Source: Lepraria neglecta
Lineage: Eukaryota; Ascomycota; Lecanoromycetes; Lecanorales; Stereocaulaceae
Assembly (NCBI GenBank): GCA_033220425.1
Contig: CM065648.1
Location: 930,001-994,000 of the forward strand
DNA: 64,000 nucleotides
Direction: 5' to 3'
The notes under the pieces are model-generated. The model searched no databases, was not told the DNA's origin, and worked only from the letters and a program-made list of their open reading frames with translations. The position numbers were made by a program, and so were the translations under genes. Below are positions 46,291 through 57,599 of the stretch, piece after piece; position 1 is the stretch's first letter, and each line of letters opens with the position of its first letter.

Positions 46291-47983
46291 TGTTAGGTAC
46301 CAAAGCATCACGAATCCTCGGCAGCCGATTTTGTGTGAACGGCTCCGTATGGATCGATTTGTAAAGAGTTGGTCGTGGTAGAAAATGCGGTCGAGCACAT
46401 CCGCAGGTCCTATTACTTTAAAAGAAGGGTTAACACCCACAAGGTACTACTCGAGGTACAAAACTTTACTACTATCATTTCTCGAGCTATTAGTGGAACC
46501 ATGATGAGGAGCGAATCTGTACAATGCTAGCTTTCAATTTTCCAAAAAGTAACGGCTTTCTCGCTAGTTCGTCGTCCACGGAATTTTGCTTCGTCGTATC
46601 CAGAAGTTATACGGCCAGTTCAATGAAGCAACTATTATTTTTGGGGCATTGTTCTCATTCCTGTGTGCAGGGATTTGGATCCATAATTCTGTGACAAGTA
46701 ACATCCTTACTAGCTTCGAGCCGTCCTAGCATGAACTGAAACGTTCAGCTTGAGGCTGAGGTGCTTTACGCCGGCAGACTGCATATCGACTTATGCGTGC
46801 GTGTGCGTACATAAAATACGGGCTGAGAGACGTGATGTATATCTATAGTAGCAACATGAGTTTCAGTTTTGCAGCCCTTACAACCTACCAACGCTCGATT
46901 GCGAGCCCAACAGGGTGGACGCATGTGACATGAAAATTGGCTTGCGTATCCTTCACGCCATGATATGTATAGGGATACAGCCGTGGTGCTGACACAGCCC
47001 TCCTACTATCTTTCCGGGATAGAGTAAAACTCACCTCGCACACACACAATTCGCGCTAAGGAAGTGGCGCAGCAAATCCGACAAAAACAACTGTCTTTGA
47101 ACTCAAATGACTATGACCGGAGTGATGCTTGAGATCCTCGTATTTCTGTGCCACATTTTTCGCTATATGTACCAGAGTTTGATCTCTAGATGGATTGCCA
47201 CATACCATATCACGAAATGCCTATGGCCTGAGGATCTCTACTCTTTCTTATACGACGCTGGGTGGTAGGGTTTATTGCTGACATGCTGAAAGGTCAAATA
47301 GGGCTGGAATCTGCGTCTGCGTATGCATAAGGCCGAGACCGAGACCCACAATAATGCAGCCGCTCCAACGAATGAATTCCGAGGCTCCAACAGATACCCA
47401 CTAGGGTGCTGCCATATCCGTTCGTAATGCAGGCACCCACACGGAGGAATTTCCTAGCCGCTCCAACAAATCAATTAATTGTGACACCTACGCACAATGT
47501 CATATTTGCCTCTTCCTACGGAAGACGCTGCAGTAAGTGAAACGGCTCCAAAATACTTTAAATGTTATATTCACTTTGCAGGAAGGCTACTACGACAATG
47601 GGATCTGCCACCTTCAGCTTTCAACGAACCCACCAAAATACTGCCATGTCCGTCTGCATTTGCATGACGTAGGCTTCCCACCGGGTTTAAAGCCGCTCCA
47701 ACCGCAGTAACGCACACCCACAGATAAACACCTCTTTTAACAGAACACTGCGCGAGGACTGCAGTAAGTGGAACAGCCCCAAGATACTGGAATATCATAT
47801 TGATTTTGTAGGAAGCCAGGGAAATAATTGTTTCTATCACCTCAACGGTGTCTCTCCCACCTTCAACTTTCAACAAATGTATTTAAGTTAAAGGTACCCA
47901 GTGCACATACGTTACGCTTTCAGTCTGGAATAAGGCTATTGATCAAGTCACACCAGGCCAGGTATACTGCAGCCATCTTCACC
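46291..47983. other. Intergenic and P450 upstream region
   Basis: No gene seen in 46.3-47.9 kb. The last ~650 bp hold diverged repeats, listed separately, with the word CCGCTCCAAC recurring at 47359, 47460 and 47693. Confidence 0.6.
47522..47817 (+). repeat. Two diverged ~66-bp blocks, 232 bp apart, upstream of the P450
   Basis: The blocks at 47522-47587 and 47754-47817 share GCAGTAAGTGnAACnGC, then CCnAnATACT and TATnTTnATTTTGnAGGAAG. The surrounding word GCCGCTCCAAC also repeats, so a ~232-bp unit was probably duplicated. Confidence 0.65.
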
Positions 47984-49735
47984 ATGAAGCTAGACGTGGC
48001 TTTCATCAGGCCTCTGGCACTCAGTCTGGGTCTGCTAGTTCTAGCATATGCCACCATTTTCTTGGTAAAACTCATCTCGGTTCGAAGAAGGATGCTTGAG
48101 TTGAGGAGGCAAGGTCTGGTGAGATTCCATGGCTACATACGAAGAGACGCTCGTCGCTTTGGACAGTGACAGAGCTGACTACAGACAGCCAATGCCGCCA
48201 TACAACCCGATCTTTGGCCATCTGCTATTCTGCAACAAGATAATGTCGGGCGTGCCAAGAGATGCGCACCTGCAGTATCTGCCAGACCAGATCAGACGAG
48301 CACTGCCTGAACTGGGACCCAACTACTATATCGATACTTGGCCTTTTGGGCCTGTCATCTTGGTGGTCTCCTCGCCTTCAACGATGTCCCAAATTACACA
48401 AGAGCACTCTCTTCCCAAACACCCTGGCTTGAGGAGTTTCTTACTCCCTCTGACTGATGGACTGGATATTGTGACGATGGAAGGCCAGCAATGGAAGCAT
48501 TGGAGAAACATATACAACCCTGGCTTCAGCGCCAACCATCTCATGGCCTTAGTTCCCGACATTGTTCAGGAGACGGCCACGTTCTGTCAGATTCTTCAGG
48601 AGCACGCAGATGCAGGGGATATATTCCCCATGAAGGACCACACTGACAACCTTGCTGTGGATGTAATGGGCAAAGTTGTGCTGTAAGTCCTTTTATAACC
48701 GCATTCCTCAGCATCTGCATGCTAAATCTCACCAGGGATTCTCGACTGAACTCGCAGCGGTCGTATAACAAGATGGTTGACGCCCTTCGAAGCCAAGTAC
48801 GCACGCTGACTTTTGGGGCAAACATCAAACCTTTCGCTGCATATGACCCAATGAGGCCGTTGCTGCAATGGCATAATTCCTATCGAATGAACAGCCATCT
48901 TTCTCAAGAGCTGGACCACCGATTTAAGATATCTCAGACCGGAGAAAAGAGACTTACGAAATCGATAATAGATCTTGCGCTACAGACTTACACGGCCGAG
49001 AAGCCGAGAGACGAGCTTGATGGAATGGACGCCACCTTTAAAAAGTTTGCGATGAGCCAGGTCAAGCTTTTTCTCTTCTCGGGTCATGATACAACAAGCA
49101 GCTCGATATGCTATGCTTTCTACCTCCTTTCGACGCATCAATCAGCACTCGATTCCGTTCGCAGGGAACATGATGCCGTCTTCGGTTCTCCCCTCGAACA
49201 AAGGAAAGAAAAGCTAGAGCAAGAACCATTTCTGATCAATCAGTTGCCTTTCACTTTGGCTGTGATCAAAGAATCACTGCGCCTCTTTCCTCCCTTATCA
49301 AGTCCACGTGCCGGCGAGCCAGGATTCCACGTCAAAGATACGGACGGTCACTCCTTCCCTACGGATGGGTTCCTTATATGGTCGATTTCCCAAGCTATGC
49401 ACCGCGACCCGGAATTTTGGCCTCAGCCCGACACCTTCTTGCCCGAACGATGGCTCGTTGCAGCTGGAGATACTCTAGCTCCGGCCAAAGGCGCTTGGCG
49501 GCCATTCGAGTATGGACCTCGGAATTGTATTGGGCAGGAGTTGGCAATCATTGAGATGAAGATCGTCTTGGTGATGGCATTGCAGGCTTTTGACTTTGAA
49601 GCAGCTTATGAAGAGCTTGATCGGCTGGCACCGATTGCGGGTCGGAGTACGGTGAATGGGGAACGAGCTTATCAGGTGCAACTTGCGCAACCTAGCGGGG
49701 ACTTTCCTTGCAGAGTCAAGCCAGCTAGGAAGTAG
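47984..49735 (+). CDS. Cytochrome P450, microsomal class E, CYP59-like
   Basis: Exons 47984-48118, 48189-48682 and 48736-49735 (542 residues). An N-terminal anchor (LALSLGLLVLAYATIFLV) is followed by the proline-rich hinge LPMPPYNPIFGHLL, WKHWRNIYNPGFS (helix C, W-x3-R), FSGHDTTSSS (I-helix, A/GGxD/ETT variant), ESLRLF (ExxR), PERW, and the haem loop RPFEYGPRNCIGQEL with the axial Cys. All core residues are present, so an active ER-bound monooxygenase is expected. The hinge and C-helix blocks resemble CYP59-type enzymes (AflN/StcS relatives) that oxidise polyketides, but no polyketide synthase lies in this window, so the substrate is open. The first intron ends at ...TACAGACAG; the upstream AG in ACAG would break phase. 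Confidence 0.92.
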
Positions 49736-49935
49736 ATCATCGAATATGAAAAGCAGCGGATGTTATCCTACCTTTATTAGAAGTGTGTTCTTGGGGAGCT
49801 CTTTAGGGGCCGCTCCCGGGTACATTAGCCCCGGATAGTTCTGCGCCAAGAGCGCGCGCGCTTACGTTAACGGCCGATCTGTATGCGAGAGGTATTTGGG
49901 TTCTTGACGCTTCTCAACACCACTGACAGCGCACC

Positions 49936-51153
49936 ATGGACCGCTCAGTGGCCCAAGCACTGACTAGCCTAGTGCCCAGCTTGAATGGACCTCTGCCGCC
50001 AGAGCTGGTCGAGCTGGCCGTGTCTCTACTGGCACAATCTCGCAGCAGAGCAAGCAGCCTCAAAGCAGACGAGGAGATAGCAAGAGCCTACGCGTGTGCA
50101 AACATAGCTTGTGAAAGGTGTGAGACTCCCTCAATTGACCGGCGAGTTGGACGCAAGAGCTAATTGATTTGTCTAGACTCAAGCAGACCCTAGCTCTCCC
50201 CAAAATCCAACCTCGTCCACCATGCCCTCCCAGGGTTTACCAGAAGCTCTACAAGTACCTCGACGGCGCTCTGCCATCTAGGGAACGACGAAGCAGTAGA
50301 CCTGCTAGACACAATGGCAATGAGTCAACAAGAACGTCCTCGCCGGCCAAGATAAGAACACCATCGAGACCAGCGCATATCAGGCCTGACACGCTCAGAA
50401 GAAAGATACCCCAGAGACTGGCTGCCGGCACCTCAGAAGCCCCACAATGGATGATGTCGATTATTCGCCAGCTGTGTACGAAGATGGGAGCCCCTGCTGC
50501 ACCACACCATATCTTTGCCGGAGTATCCTCCATTCTCTCCTCACAGGATACGGTCTCCAGCAGTAAAACAGTGGCTCGGTCTAGCGCAACCAAGACGCCA
50601 GCCTTGATCGTCGCGGTATACGTCTGGGTAACAACGCGCTTAGCATGGTCCGAGACGCCAGCCGTAGAATACCAGCAGCAACGAAATTCGGCGGTGGAGA
50701 TCTTGAAGGGGCTTGCTCAAGTAGTGGACGAGATGAGAAATTTCGATCATGACGATGTCGACATCTGCATGCGCCAGATTGTGGACAATCAGTGGATCAA
50801 ATTGGACTGGTTTGAGAATGTTCCTGCGGGGACTGGCCTGGGTGTAGGTGATGGCTTAGAAGATGAAGCAGAACATTATGACGGACTTGACAATGCGGAG
50901 GAAGGGCTTCTGCTTCCAGTGGAGCAGAGGGAAGTCGGCAAAAGTGGGGCTGCAGACCAGGACTACCTCCAAGCTGGCCTGGGCACAATGGTATGGTCTT
51001 GTTCAGCCCGCCTTGAACCATCAGCTAACACTTCGTCAGATGCAAGATCGGGTGGACTACCTAAGCGACGACCGAAGACGCGAATACCAGGAATGGAAGA
51101 TGCATATTCTTTTTCGGATCGAAGAGCTGGAGATGGACGTTGAGGCTGGATGA
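49936..51153 (+). CDS. ORC6: Origin recognition complex subunit 6
   Basis: Exons 49936-50117, 50177-50990 and 51040-51153 (369 residues). The N-terminal cyclin-like (TFIIB-type) half begins QALTSLVPSLNGPLPPELVE and contains AVSLLAQSRSRASSLKADEEIARAYACANIACERLK. The middle holds a basic Ser/Thr/Pro segment with many S/T-P sites (SSPAKIRTPSRP), as in CDK-regulated Orc6. The second half has ALIVAVYVWVTTRLAWSE and EYQQQRNSAVEILKG. The last exon (MQDRVDYLSDDRRREYQEWK) is the conserved C-terminal helix. Orc6 is part of the six-subunit complex that loads Mcm2-7 at origins in the nucleus. Its stop lies only 27 bp from that of the next, convergent gene. Confidence 0.88.
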
Positions 51154-51180
51154 GACCCGTATAATCAAACGCCATAACTC

Positions 51181-51804
51181 TCAGGACTGTTTCATCAAGT
51201 CCAAAAGATCCAGCCCAAACCCGGAGGAAGGGATCGAAGAGGCCTTCGACTTCTCGAGCATGGCTTGCAGCCCGCCATGTTTCCTGGCTTTTGCTCGCTG
51301 TTTGCTACTAGCGTTTGTGGTTGCCGGCTTTAGAGACTGCGGCGAAGCTGGGTCAGTTACGCCAGCTCTAATGACCATTAGAGGCGTTGGCTGAGCCGTG
51401 GCCTTGCCTGATTTTTTGATAGATGAGTCTGTAGGCCATTGTAGAGGCCTCTTCTCGAATCGATGGCAGACTAGACAGTCAGTCTTCACAAATTTAATTG
51501 GCTTCTCAACCTCTCTTTCTCCACGGTGCTTTTTGGATCGAGCTTTACTTTTGGAGACTTCCCCCGAAACGATGCTAGTCCTAGACGTCCTTCCCGGAAT
51601 TAGAATACTTCCGCATGCCCTACAACTGCGATCTCCCTCTTCTTCTCTTAGAACCAGCCCATTATCAGCTACCCCGAGGTTGCGCTGCAACATCAAATGC
51701 GCAGAAGTAGCAGGCGCACTAGTCGAGTAATGATGCGCAGAAGCGTTCAGGAATCGCAACTTTGCCGCAGTCGCTGCATCAGCCATCGCCCGAATACCTT
51801 CCAC
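51181..51804 (-). CDS. RNase P/MRP subunit of the Rpr2/Rpp21/Snm1 family
   Basis: Single exon, 207 codons. Helical N-terminus (AATAAKLRFLNASAHHY), then LVLREEEGDRSCRACGSILIPGRTS and FVKTDCLVCHRFEKRPLQ. The two C-x2-C pairs make the zinc site of the Rpr2/Rpp21/Snm1 family, and R-N/H-L-rich helices before them are typical. The C-terminus is basic and Ser-rich. It would act in the nucleolus/nucleus in tRNA 5' processing (P) or rRNA/mRNA processing (MRP). Which of the two cannot be told. A second in-frame Met at codon 7 is also a possible start. Confidence 0.8.
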   Translation of the reverse strand: MEGIRAMADAATAAKLRFLNASAHHYSTSAPATSAHLMLQRNLGVADNGLVLREEEGDRSCRACGSILIPGRTSRTSIVSGEVSKSKARSKKHRGEREVEKPIKFVKTDCLVCHRFEKRPLQWPTDSSIKKSGKATAQPTPLMVIRAGVTDPASPQSLKPATTNASSKQRAKARKHGGLQAMLEKSKASSIPSSGFGLDLLDLMKQS

Positions 51805-52716
51805 TTAAGGGAGCGACAGGCGCTTTCTAAATTAAAAAAAACCCCTTCGTTTGGTAAGTGTCCCGGCAAATGTTGGGGAAAGTCTTGATAAAGTACGGAG
51901 TAGAAGAATCGTACCAAACTAGCGCTCCAACCGCCCCAGACGCGCCGAAAACGTATGAACTTGTGCAGCATTTGACATCTTTGCTGAGACACTCAGTCTG
52001 AAAATGTGGCCCCTCAAGCAAAAAGAACCCCCACTCTTGCCTACGACCAATACGAATCCGGCTACAGACGACGAATACCAAATTGTACCTTTCCTCTCCG
52101 ACTCTAATCCCTGTACGCTATCTTGACCAGCCCTGTAGGTATTGAAGAATCTCCAAAACGCCAGGAACGTCTTCGGAGAGGGAAGCGAGCAGTACACGGA
52201 ATGCAAACAGATAGCGCAATCCTACCTCGCCAGCAACAAAAACATGCCAGTGTCCAAGAATGATAGCCACGACGAACTTATAAGCAAATTGCAATCCATG
52301 GCTATAAAGTCTTAAGCCGTCCCTCGAGAACCCATACTCTCTATGAGATTCGGTAAACATAGAATCTTAAATCGCTTTAAATTGGCACCGAGAGGCAGTA
52401 AGTAAGCTACCTACCTAAAAATTTCTTCCCCGAGAAACGAACTAAGCTGAAATAGCATCCACCGTGTGTGCAAGGAGGGTCCTTTACCCATCGGGAATCT
52501 TTATTTCGAAAACGCCTTAATCAGAGCGCGCTCGCTTTATAGACATGAATGCTGGAAACGTCACCTCGTAAATTCCTGAACGCCCTTTAATCCCACTGAC
52601 CCCACTGGAAGAAGATGCGTGGTGTTACAAAAGTGTTGGCCTGGTAGTTCGGTCTAAATGTTCGGCCTTTCGCCTGAATCCACGCGCAGGAGTTGGATTT
52701 TTCAGCCTCTCAGGCC
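51805..52716. other. Intergenic, no gene recognised
   Basis: AT-rich. The longest frame is an 80-codon minus frame at 52118-52360 with a hydrophobic middle (FAYKFVVAIILGHWHVF) but no homology I can name. It also holds the promoter of the RNase P/MRP subunit. Confidence 0.5.
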
Positions 52717-54071
52717 TTACTCAATCAAAGGCTTCCTTTCATGTCCCACCATGGTCATTCCCAGCGAATGCAGAGCGTTATAGTCATTGACTCGCACTAC
52801 TGTTGGCGCGGGCAACATCGGGTTATCAGGTCTGATGTGTCCGGCATCTTTGGCGGCTTGCTCAATAGCTTCCATTTCAGCCTTGCAGGCGGTGTGGTCG
52901 AGCGGGCAGACGACAATAGGTTGGCGGAGGAGAATGTCTTTTGCTGAGGTCATGTGGGCCTAGAATAACACACATTAGCTTGCTGGCATTCTCCGAGGCC
53001 TTTTCACAAAGAGCTTACCTTGACAGTCAAAAAGTACTCAACCTTGTACAAACTCCCCGTAGTCGTAAAGCCGCTCACCGAATACATAGGGAAAGCCTGC
53101 TTTCCTCTCGGTATTATGCCATCACTATCCCTCAAATCCTTCGCGGGAAACACCAGTCCCAGATTCGTAAAGTATCCCGCCTCCGGCATTTTGACGCCCA
53201 CCGTCTGCGTCTGTTTCGCCAATGTCTTGACCTTCCGTTGTGGTTCATCGCCTTCGTGATTGTAGATGATTTCTTCGTCAATGCCAATCGTAATCTTGTT
53301 AATCGTAACTCGTTTCGCCTTGTTCAACCAATCCGGATTTGGCGACAGTTTGATGTAGACGCTCACTGGGTCTAAGGGACCGTATGACCAGCGTGGTAAT
53401 GATATACCCAGCGTTACTAGGTGGTCTGTTATTCTCTCTGCTGATTCGGGCCGGTTGTACATGCCGAATGTGGAGAGGGTGTCGTATCTTGATATAGGGA
53501 CTGGGAAGGCGTGTTTTCTCTGGTCTGTGGCACCTTGTTGGACCGTGACCACCATCTCGTAGTATGTCTCAGCCGTCCTGCTGGCTAGCTGTAGACTGGC
53601 TGGGGGGACTCTCCGTGCGGTCTCTTCTCCTCCTCTTCCAAATGGGATGAATAGTACGAATGGTAGGTCCATCGAGAATACCTTCTCGTCCTCCTTTCCT
53701 GCAGGACATCGGAATAGCAGCATTTCCTTCCCCACTATATCCGTGATCTCTTTCCTCGGTGCTGCTAGGTGCTTCTTTGTGACCGAGTCCGCAGATGGGT
53801 GGATCGTTTCTCGCCGCTGGAGGCATATTGTGACCAGGGAAACCGAGACTGGTGCTGAGACTCCCACTGTAGGCCGTATTTCAACCTTACCTTCTATTCG
53901 CGGCTACATTGATCGCAAGTTAGTATGCTTCTCAGACGACTTCGTGGGCCCACTGGGAGCCCAATTCCTCCATTTTGGTGATGTTCCACTTACTAGAGTC
54001 GCTGATATGCCCGGATACCCCACCAAGAAAGCGCTGTTTGGCGGGCCACAGACGCGGACGAAGGCTGTCAT
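52717..54071 (-). CDS. Arrestin-like (alpha-arrestin) domain protein
   Basis: Exons 54071-53994, 53903-53019 and 52959-52717, all phase 0 (401 residues). It begins MTAFVRVCGPPNSAFLVGYPG, then PRIEGKVEIRPTVGVSAPV, SLVTICLQRRETIHP (arrestin N strands), MDLPFVLFIPFG, SLQLASRTAETYYEMVVTV, and the second lobe RWSYGPLDPVSVYIKLSPNP, KVTTITIGIDEEI-like strands and SLYKVEYFLTVK. Proteins of this type act as adaptors linking plasma-membrane transporters or pH sensors to Rsp5-type ubiquitin ligases. No PPxY motif is obvious in the translated parts, so an adaptor role via Rsp5 is uncertain. It is divergent from the cyclophilin gene with 448 bp between starts. Confidence 0.85.
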
Positions 54072-54519
54072 TGCGGCTTAGACAATGGCTTAACCCGCCC
54101 ATAGCATGCTGTGTCGACTGTCCGCAATGTTGTCATCCAGTTCGGCGATTGTGATTCGATGTTGTATAGTCCCAATCCGCAACGGCTGTCTTTGTCCTGC
54201 CACCCCAGCTGCTGTGTTTCACTGTCCTACAAGGCTCCGCCGAGGTAAAAAGACGTCAAGTAGCGGAGGAGGAGTTCGTGGTGAGTCGGGAAATAAGTAC
54301 GGCGGCTATAGTTTCGCAGGTTATGGATCCCTTGCATCGAGGTTGTTGATATCCGGTGACCTGTAGATTGCGTTGACCGCCGCCAAGACCTGAGCTCCTC
54401 CGCTGGCTGCTGGCCGCTTCTAGGCCGCAGATCCGCCTAAGCCCTACGATCTGATATCAAAGCATCTACAACTCTCCAACGGCGCGTATAAGCTTAAATC
54501 ATGAGGCTGGTATCCAACA
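54072..54519. promoter_or_regulatory. Divergent promoter region between the arrestin-like and cyclophilin genes
   Basis: 448 bp between two start codons pointing apart. No coding frame of interest. Specific elements were not identified. Confidence 0.5.
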
Positions 54520-55079
54520 ATGTCCGTTACGCTCCACACCACCCTCGGTGACATCAAGATTGAAGTCTTCTGCGAATCAGTGCCTAAGTCTGCAGAAGTA
54601 AGCCCTGTTTAAACCTACAGATCTGATATTGTTCACCAAGATCTTGACTGACGGTACTCCAGAACTTCCTCGCACTCTGCGCCTCAGGAGCTTACGATGG
54701 CTCCCCCTTCCACCGCTCCCTTCCAACCTTCATGATCCAAACCGGATCGCCCGCCTCAGCCACCCCCAAAGTCAGCACCTCGATCTGGGGCAACGACTTT
54801 GCAGACGAGATCCGCCCTTCTCTGCAGCACAATGCCCGCGGAATAGTATCGATGGCGAATAAAGGTCCGAATACAAACGGCAGTCAATTCTTTATATGCT
54901 ATCGATCGGCGCCGCATTTGGATGGGCAGAATACTGTGTTTGGGCATGTCATTGGAGACGAGGGCATGAGTACGTTGGGGAAGATGGAGGAGAGGGAGGT
55001 GGACAAGAAGGGAAGGATGAGTGGGGAGGCGGTGAGAATTGAGAGGGTTACGATGCACGCGAATCCGGTTGCTGGATGA
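54520..55079 (+). CDS. Peptidyl-prolyl cis-trans isomerase, cyclophilin (PPIL3/Cyp10-like)
   Basis: Exons 54520-54597 and 54663-55079 (164 residues). A minimal single-domain cyclophilin: MSVTLHTTLGDIKIEVFC, NFLALCASGAYDGSPFHRS, FMIQTGSP, SIWGNDFADEIRPSL, RGIVSMANKGPNTNGSQFFI, and LDGQNTVFGHVI. The catalytic Arg (FHR), the QTG and the GSQFFI surfaces are present. Length and the loop SPASATPKVSTSIWG match the PPIL3/Cyp10 subfamily, which associates with the spliceosome. The short intron has a GTAAGC donor and a TCCAG acceptor. Confidence 0.92.
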
Positions 55080-55488
55080 AAGGGAAATTCTTGGAAGGGA
55101 GATCAATGCCTTGGGTTGAGATATGACTTTATGTGAGACGGCTAAGACAACGAGTCCTCAGATGAAGCTCTAATCCATTCTGTTAGTAACACAAGTGCAA
55201 TGCTAATGCGAATTGTTGGACCGTTGTTTGCCAACCACAGTCCATACTATTCTTTGACCTTGTAGTACTTGTGCCGTTTCTCGTATCCTGGCCTTCTCGC
55301 GTCAGTCATGTCCATCTTCCTGTTAATTTTGGACATTACCCTCTGCTGCGCTGTATCCTTTCATGCTGAAGATACCGCTGAGGCTCCAGCTCATGTTCCT
55401 CCTGTGCATGCTGCTCATGAGACCAATCGGATGTCTCATCATATCTGTGGTCTGCCGTCTTATCAAGACCTCCCATGTTGAGCTTTAT
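55080..55488. other. Convergent 3' flanks of the cyclophilin and ZPR1 genes
   Basis: About 410 bp. A plus frame at 55269-55481 has a hydrophobic, signal-like start (LLASVMSIFLLILDITLCC) but lies in the 3' flank, and I do not support it as a gene. Confidence 0.5.
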
Positions 55489-56999
55489 TTATGACTCGGC
55501 AGTTGCTGTCTTGGTCGGCTCCTTGACATATTCGCCATCCTCATTGCGGTGAGTCTTCATGTCTGCCAGCCCAAGGTCCTCGTCTTCCTCCACTGTGCGC
55601 TCGTATTCTTCGGTGCGCACCTGGGGATCTTTGCCAGGCTCGTCGAGAAGTTGACAATAGCTATTACCCAACGGATCCTCCATGAGTATGGTATACTCGA
55701 TCTCCGCTTTGATTGCTTTGTTCAAATGACCAAAGAATTTGTTCCACGCCTTCTTACCCGCTTCAGGCATCGAATCTGAAGGTGCATCATTGTCATCGGT
55801 TTCAAAGATAGACCCTCTGAGATCATCGCGAATTTGCGTTAAGAGCCCTTCCACGGTAGTAAAGCGACCACCCATTGTTCCCGGCTGCACGTCGACGGCG
55901 CACTCAGGGATCTTCAGTAAGCAGGTCTCAGACTTCAAAATATCTCTTGAAAGGTCCGCCTTGTCCTTCACATCAAGCCATATTCGCTTGCCTTTTTCAG
56001 GTATCTCTCCTCCGGTCTTGACATCGTTTGTATGATAATCACACTTGTTGCATTGAGTCGTAGAAATAATGACTTGCTTGAAATGGGGAATGTTGACCAT
56101 CTGCAAAAGCATGTGCGCGGCCTTGGTACATCCAGGACATGCAATGGGCAGGTCATATGTCTGACCCTCGATAATGTCCACGTCCTCCATGCCTCCACCC
56201 TCTTCGTCTGTTGGTGTAGCTGCCTCGCCGAGGCCGAGCGCTTCATTCTGTGCAGAGGACCTAGGGTAATGCTTGATCAGGTATTTGCCTTTGGTAGATT
56301 CCTCCTCGGCCGATGGTTCGATCCAGGAGTTGCCTGCGGGATCGTCCAGAGATATGGTGAATGGGAATTTGGCACCGTTCAGCATCTTGATCAACGGCTG
56401 CACAACACCATCGATCTTTTCATACAGCTCTGAATCATCTTTTTTTCTCTTCTTCTGGCTTCCCTCTAAGTCTTGGTGTACCTCACTTAATATACCTTCC
56501 ACGTTAGTCAGCCGTCCTCGTCCAGGCGGGACCTCAATGTCCAATTCCTCGATTCGCAGGATGGCAGTGTCACTCTTGACGACCTGTCGTTCCAAGTCAT
56601 CCATTTGATCGAGCTTGAAGGTATATTTGGCGCCTTGCTCTTGGATTTCGCCCGCGGGTTGTATCTCGTTGTTCTTGAAATGGCAATGCTCGCAGTAGAA
56701 AGACATCAGAATGACTTCGCGGAAGAAAGGGATCTTGGTAAGAAGTAATCGAGTCGTTCCCTTCGAAAGTCAGCGTGTGGACCAGTTGCTGGATGACATT
56801 GGTGACCTACGTTCTCTTCACAGTTCATGCAGAGACTCTCGATCTGATCCACAACTTTGACACGGTCATCTTCGGGAATATCGTCTCCATCTTGGACGCT
56901 AAGACCGAGGACCTGCTTGCCGAGCGCTGCAAACAGATCATTGGGGTCGTTCTGAGCTCGCTCGGAGTTCAAATACTCGTTGGTAGCACGGTCTGCCAT
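55489..56999 (-). CDS. ZPR1: Zinc finger protein ZPR1
   Basis: Exons 56999-56811 and 56760-55489 (486 residues). Two tandem ZPR1 modules, each a C4 zinc finger followed by a beta domain. The first finger is CMNCEEN plus CEHCHFKNNEI with GTTRLLLTKIPFFREVILMS between. The second is CPGCTKAAHMLLQMVNIPHF plus CNKCDYHTNDVK. The paired motifs EIQEQGAKYTF...LERQVVKSDTA and EIPEKGKRIWLDV...LSRDILKSETC are the family repeats, and EVPPGRGRLTNVEG and VQPGTMGGRFTTVEG close each. ZPR1 is a conserved chaperone for eEF1A folding. The C-terminus is acidic. Length is normal. Confidence 0.96.
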
Positions 57000-57449
57000 T
57001 ATGTTGCTTTGAGCACGGATGTCGATGGTAATGCTTTATGATCTGGAAAGAGTGTCCACCTGCGGCTTAAAAGGAACCGTTGGTCCAGATATCAGTCATC
57101 AGACATTCTGAGTTATGAAACAAAACTCACTGGATAATGTAAAAGTACACAACGCCCCGCGGATCAATTATTAAAATGCTGTATGAGAAAAGGGTTTCTT
57201 GCTCGAAGATTTGCCTGTGAATTATGTGCCGGTCTCGTGTAGCAGGCTGAGATCTGTACAGAAGGCGAAAGTCGAGTGCTGTCCTGGATTGTTGAAATCA
57301 AAACAATTCTTGGGGCAGCCTCGGTATGACGATATGACCGACCGTTAGCGGGAGCTAATCTAAGCGAGCTTTTAGCTCAGCCTCGCCAATTCGTAGCATT
57401 TCCATTGTAAAGAAGAACAAAAAAGCTTTTGGGCAAGCACAAAAGGCGC
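57000..57449. other. Intergenic between ZPR1 and tRNA-Leu
   Basis: ZPR1 promoter region. No gene seen. Confidence 0.55.
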
Positions 57450-57455
57450 AAAAAA
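57450..57455 (-). terminator. Pol III terminator of tRNA-Leu
   Basis: A run of six T on the tRNA strand, about 5 bases after the tRNA 3' end, the standard RNA polymerase III stop. Confidence 0.75.
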
Positions 57456-57502
57456 GATTTTGAGCGGAGTGGGATTCGAACCCACGCGGTCTCCCACTAC
57501 GG

Positions 57503-57529
57503 GGGCATTGAAGAGAAGCTCTACATTTA
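57503..57529 (-). other. Canonical anticodon-loop intron of tRNA-Leu
   Basis: 27 nt inserted after position 37 of the tRNA, the normal site cut by the Sen2-Sen34-Sen15-Sen54 endonuclease (Sen54 is encoded in this window). Confidence 0.75.
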
Positions 57530-57552
57530 CCTAAACGTAGCGCCATAACCAC

Positions 57553-57599
57553 CTGATTAAATAGTTAGAAATTTTCGATGAAAAGACCGGTTAACTTAC
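57553..57599 (-). other. 47-nt spliceosomal-type insert in the D-loop of tRNA-Leu
   Basis: Begins GTAAGT, contains TTTCTAACTATTT with the CTAAC branch consensus 11 nt before the end, and ends TTAATCAG. The length equals that of the pre-mRNA introns in neighbouring genes. The sequence right after it starts GT, so GT flanks both sides. Confidence 0.75.

Noticed and set aside
44975-49735. Secondary-metabolite gene cluster around the P450
   Set aside because: Only a P450 and a receptor-like membrane protein are adjacent. No backbone enzyme, transferase or exporter is present.
52118-52360. 80-codon minus frame with a hydrophobic segment
   Set aside because: No homology, no clear promoter position, surrounded by equally long random frames.
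55269-55481. 70-codon plus frame with a signal-peptide-like start as a small secreted protein
   Set aside because: It lies in the convergent 3' flank of cyclophilin and ZPR1, overlaps likely UTRs and has few cysteines in a usable pattern.
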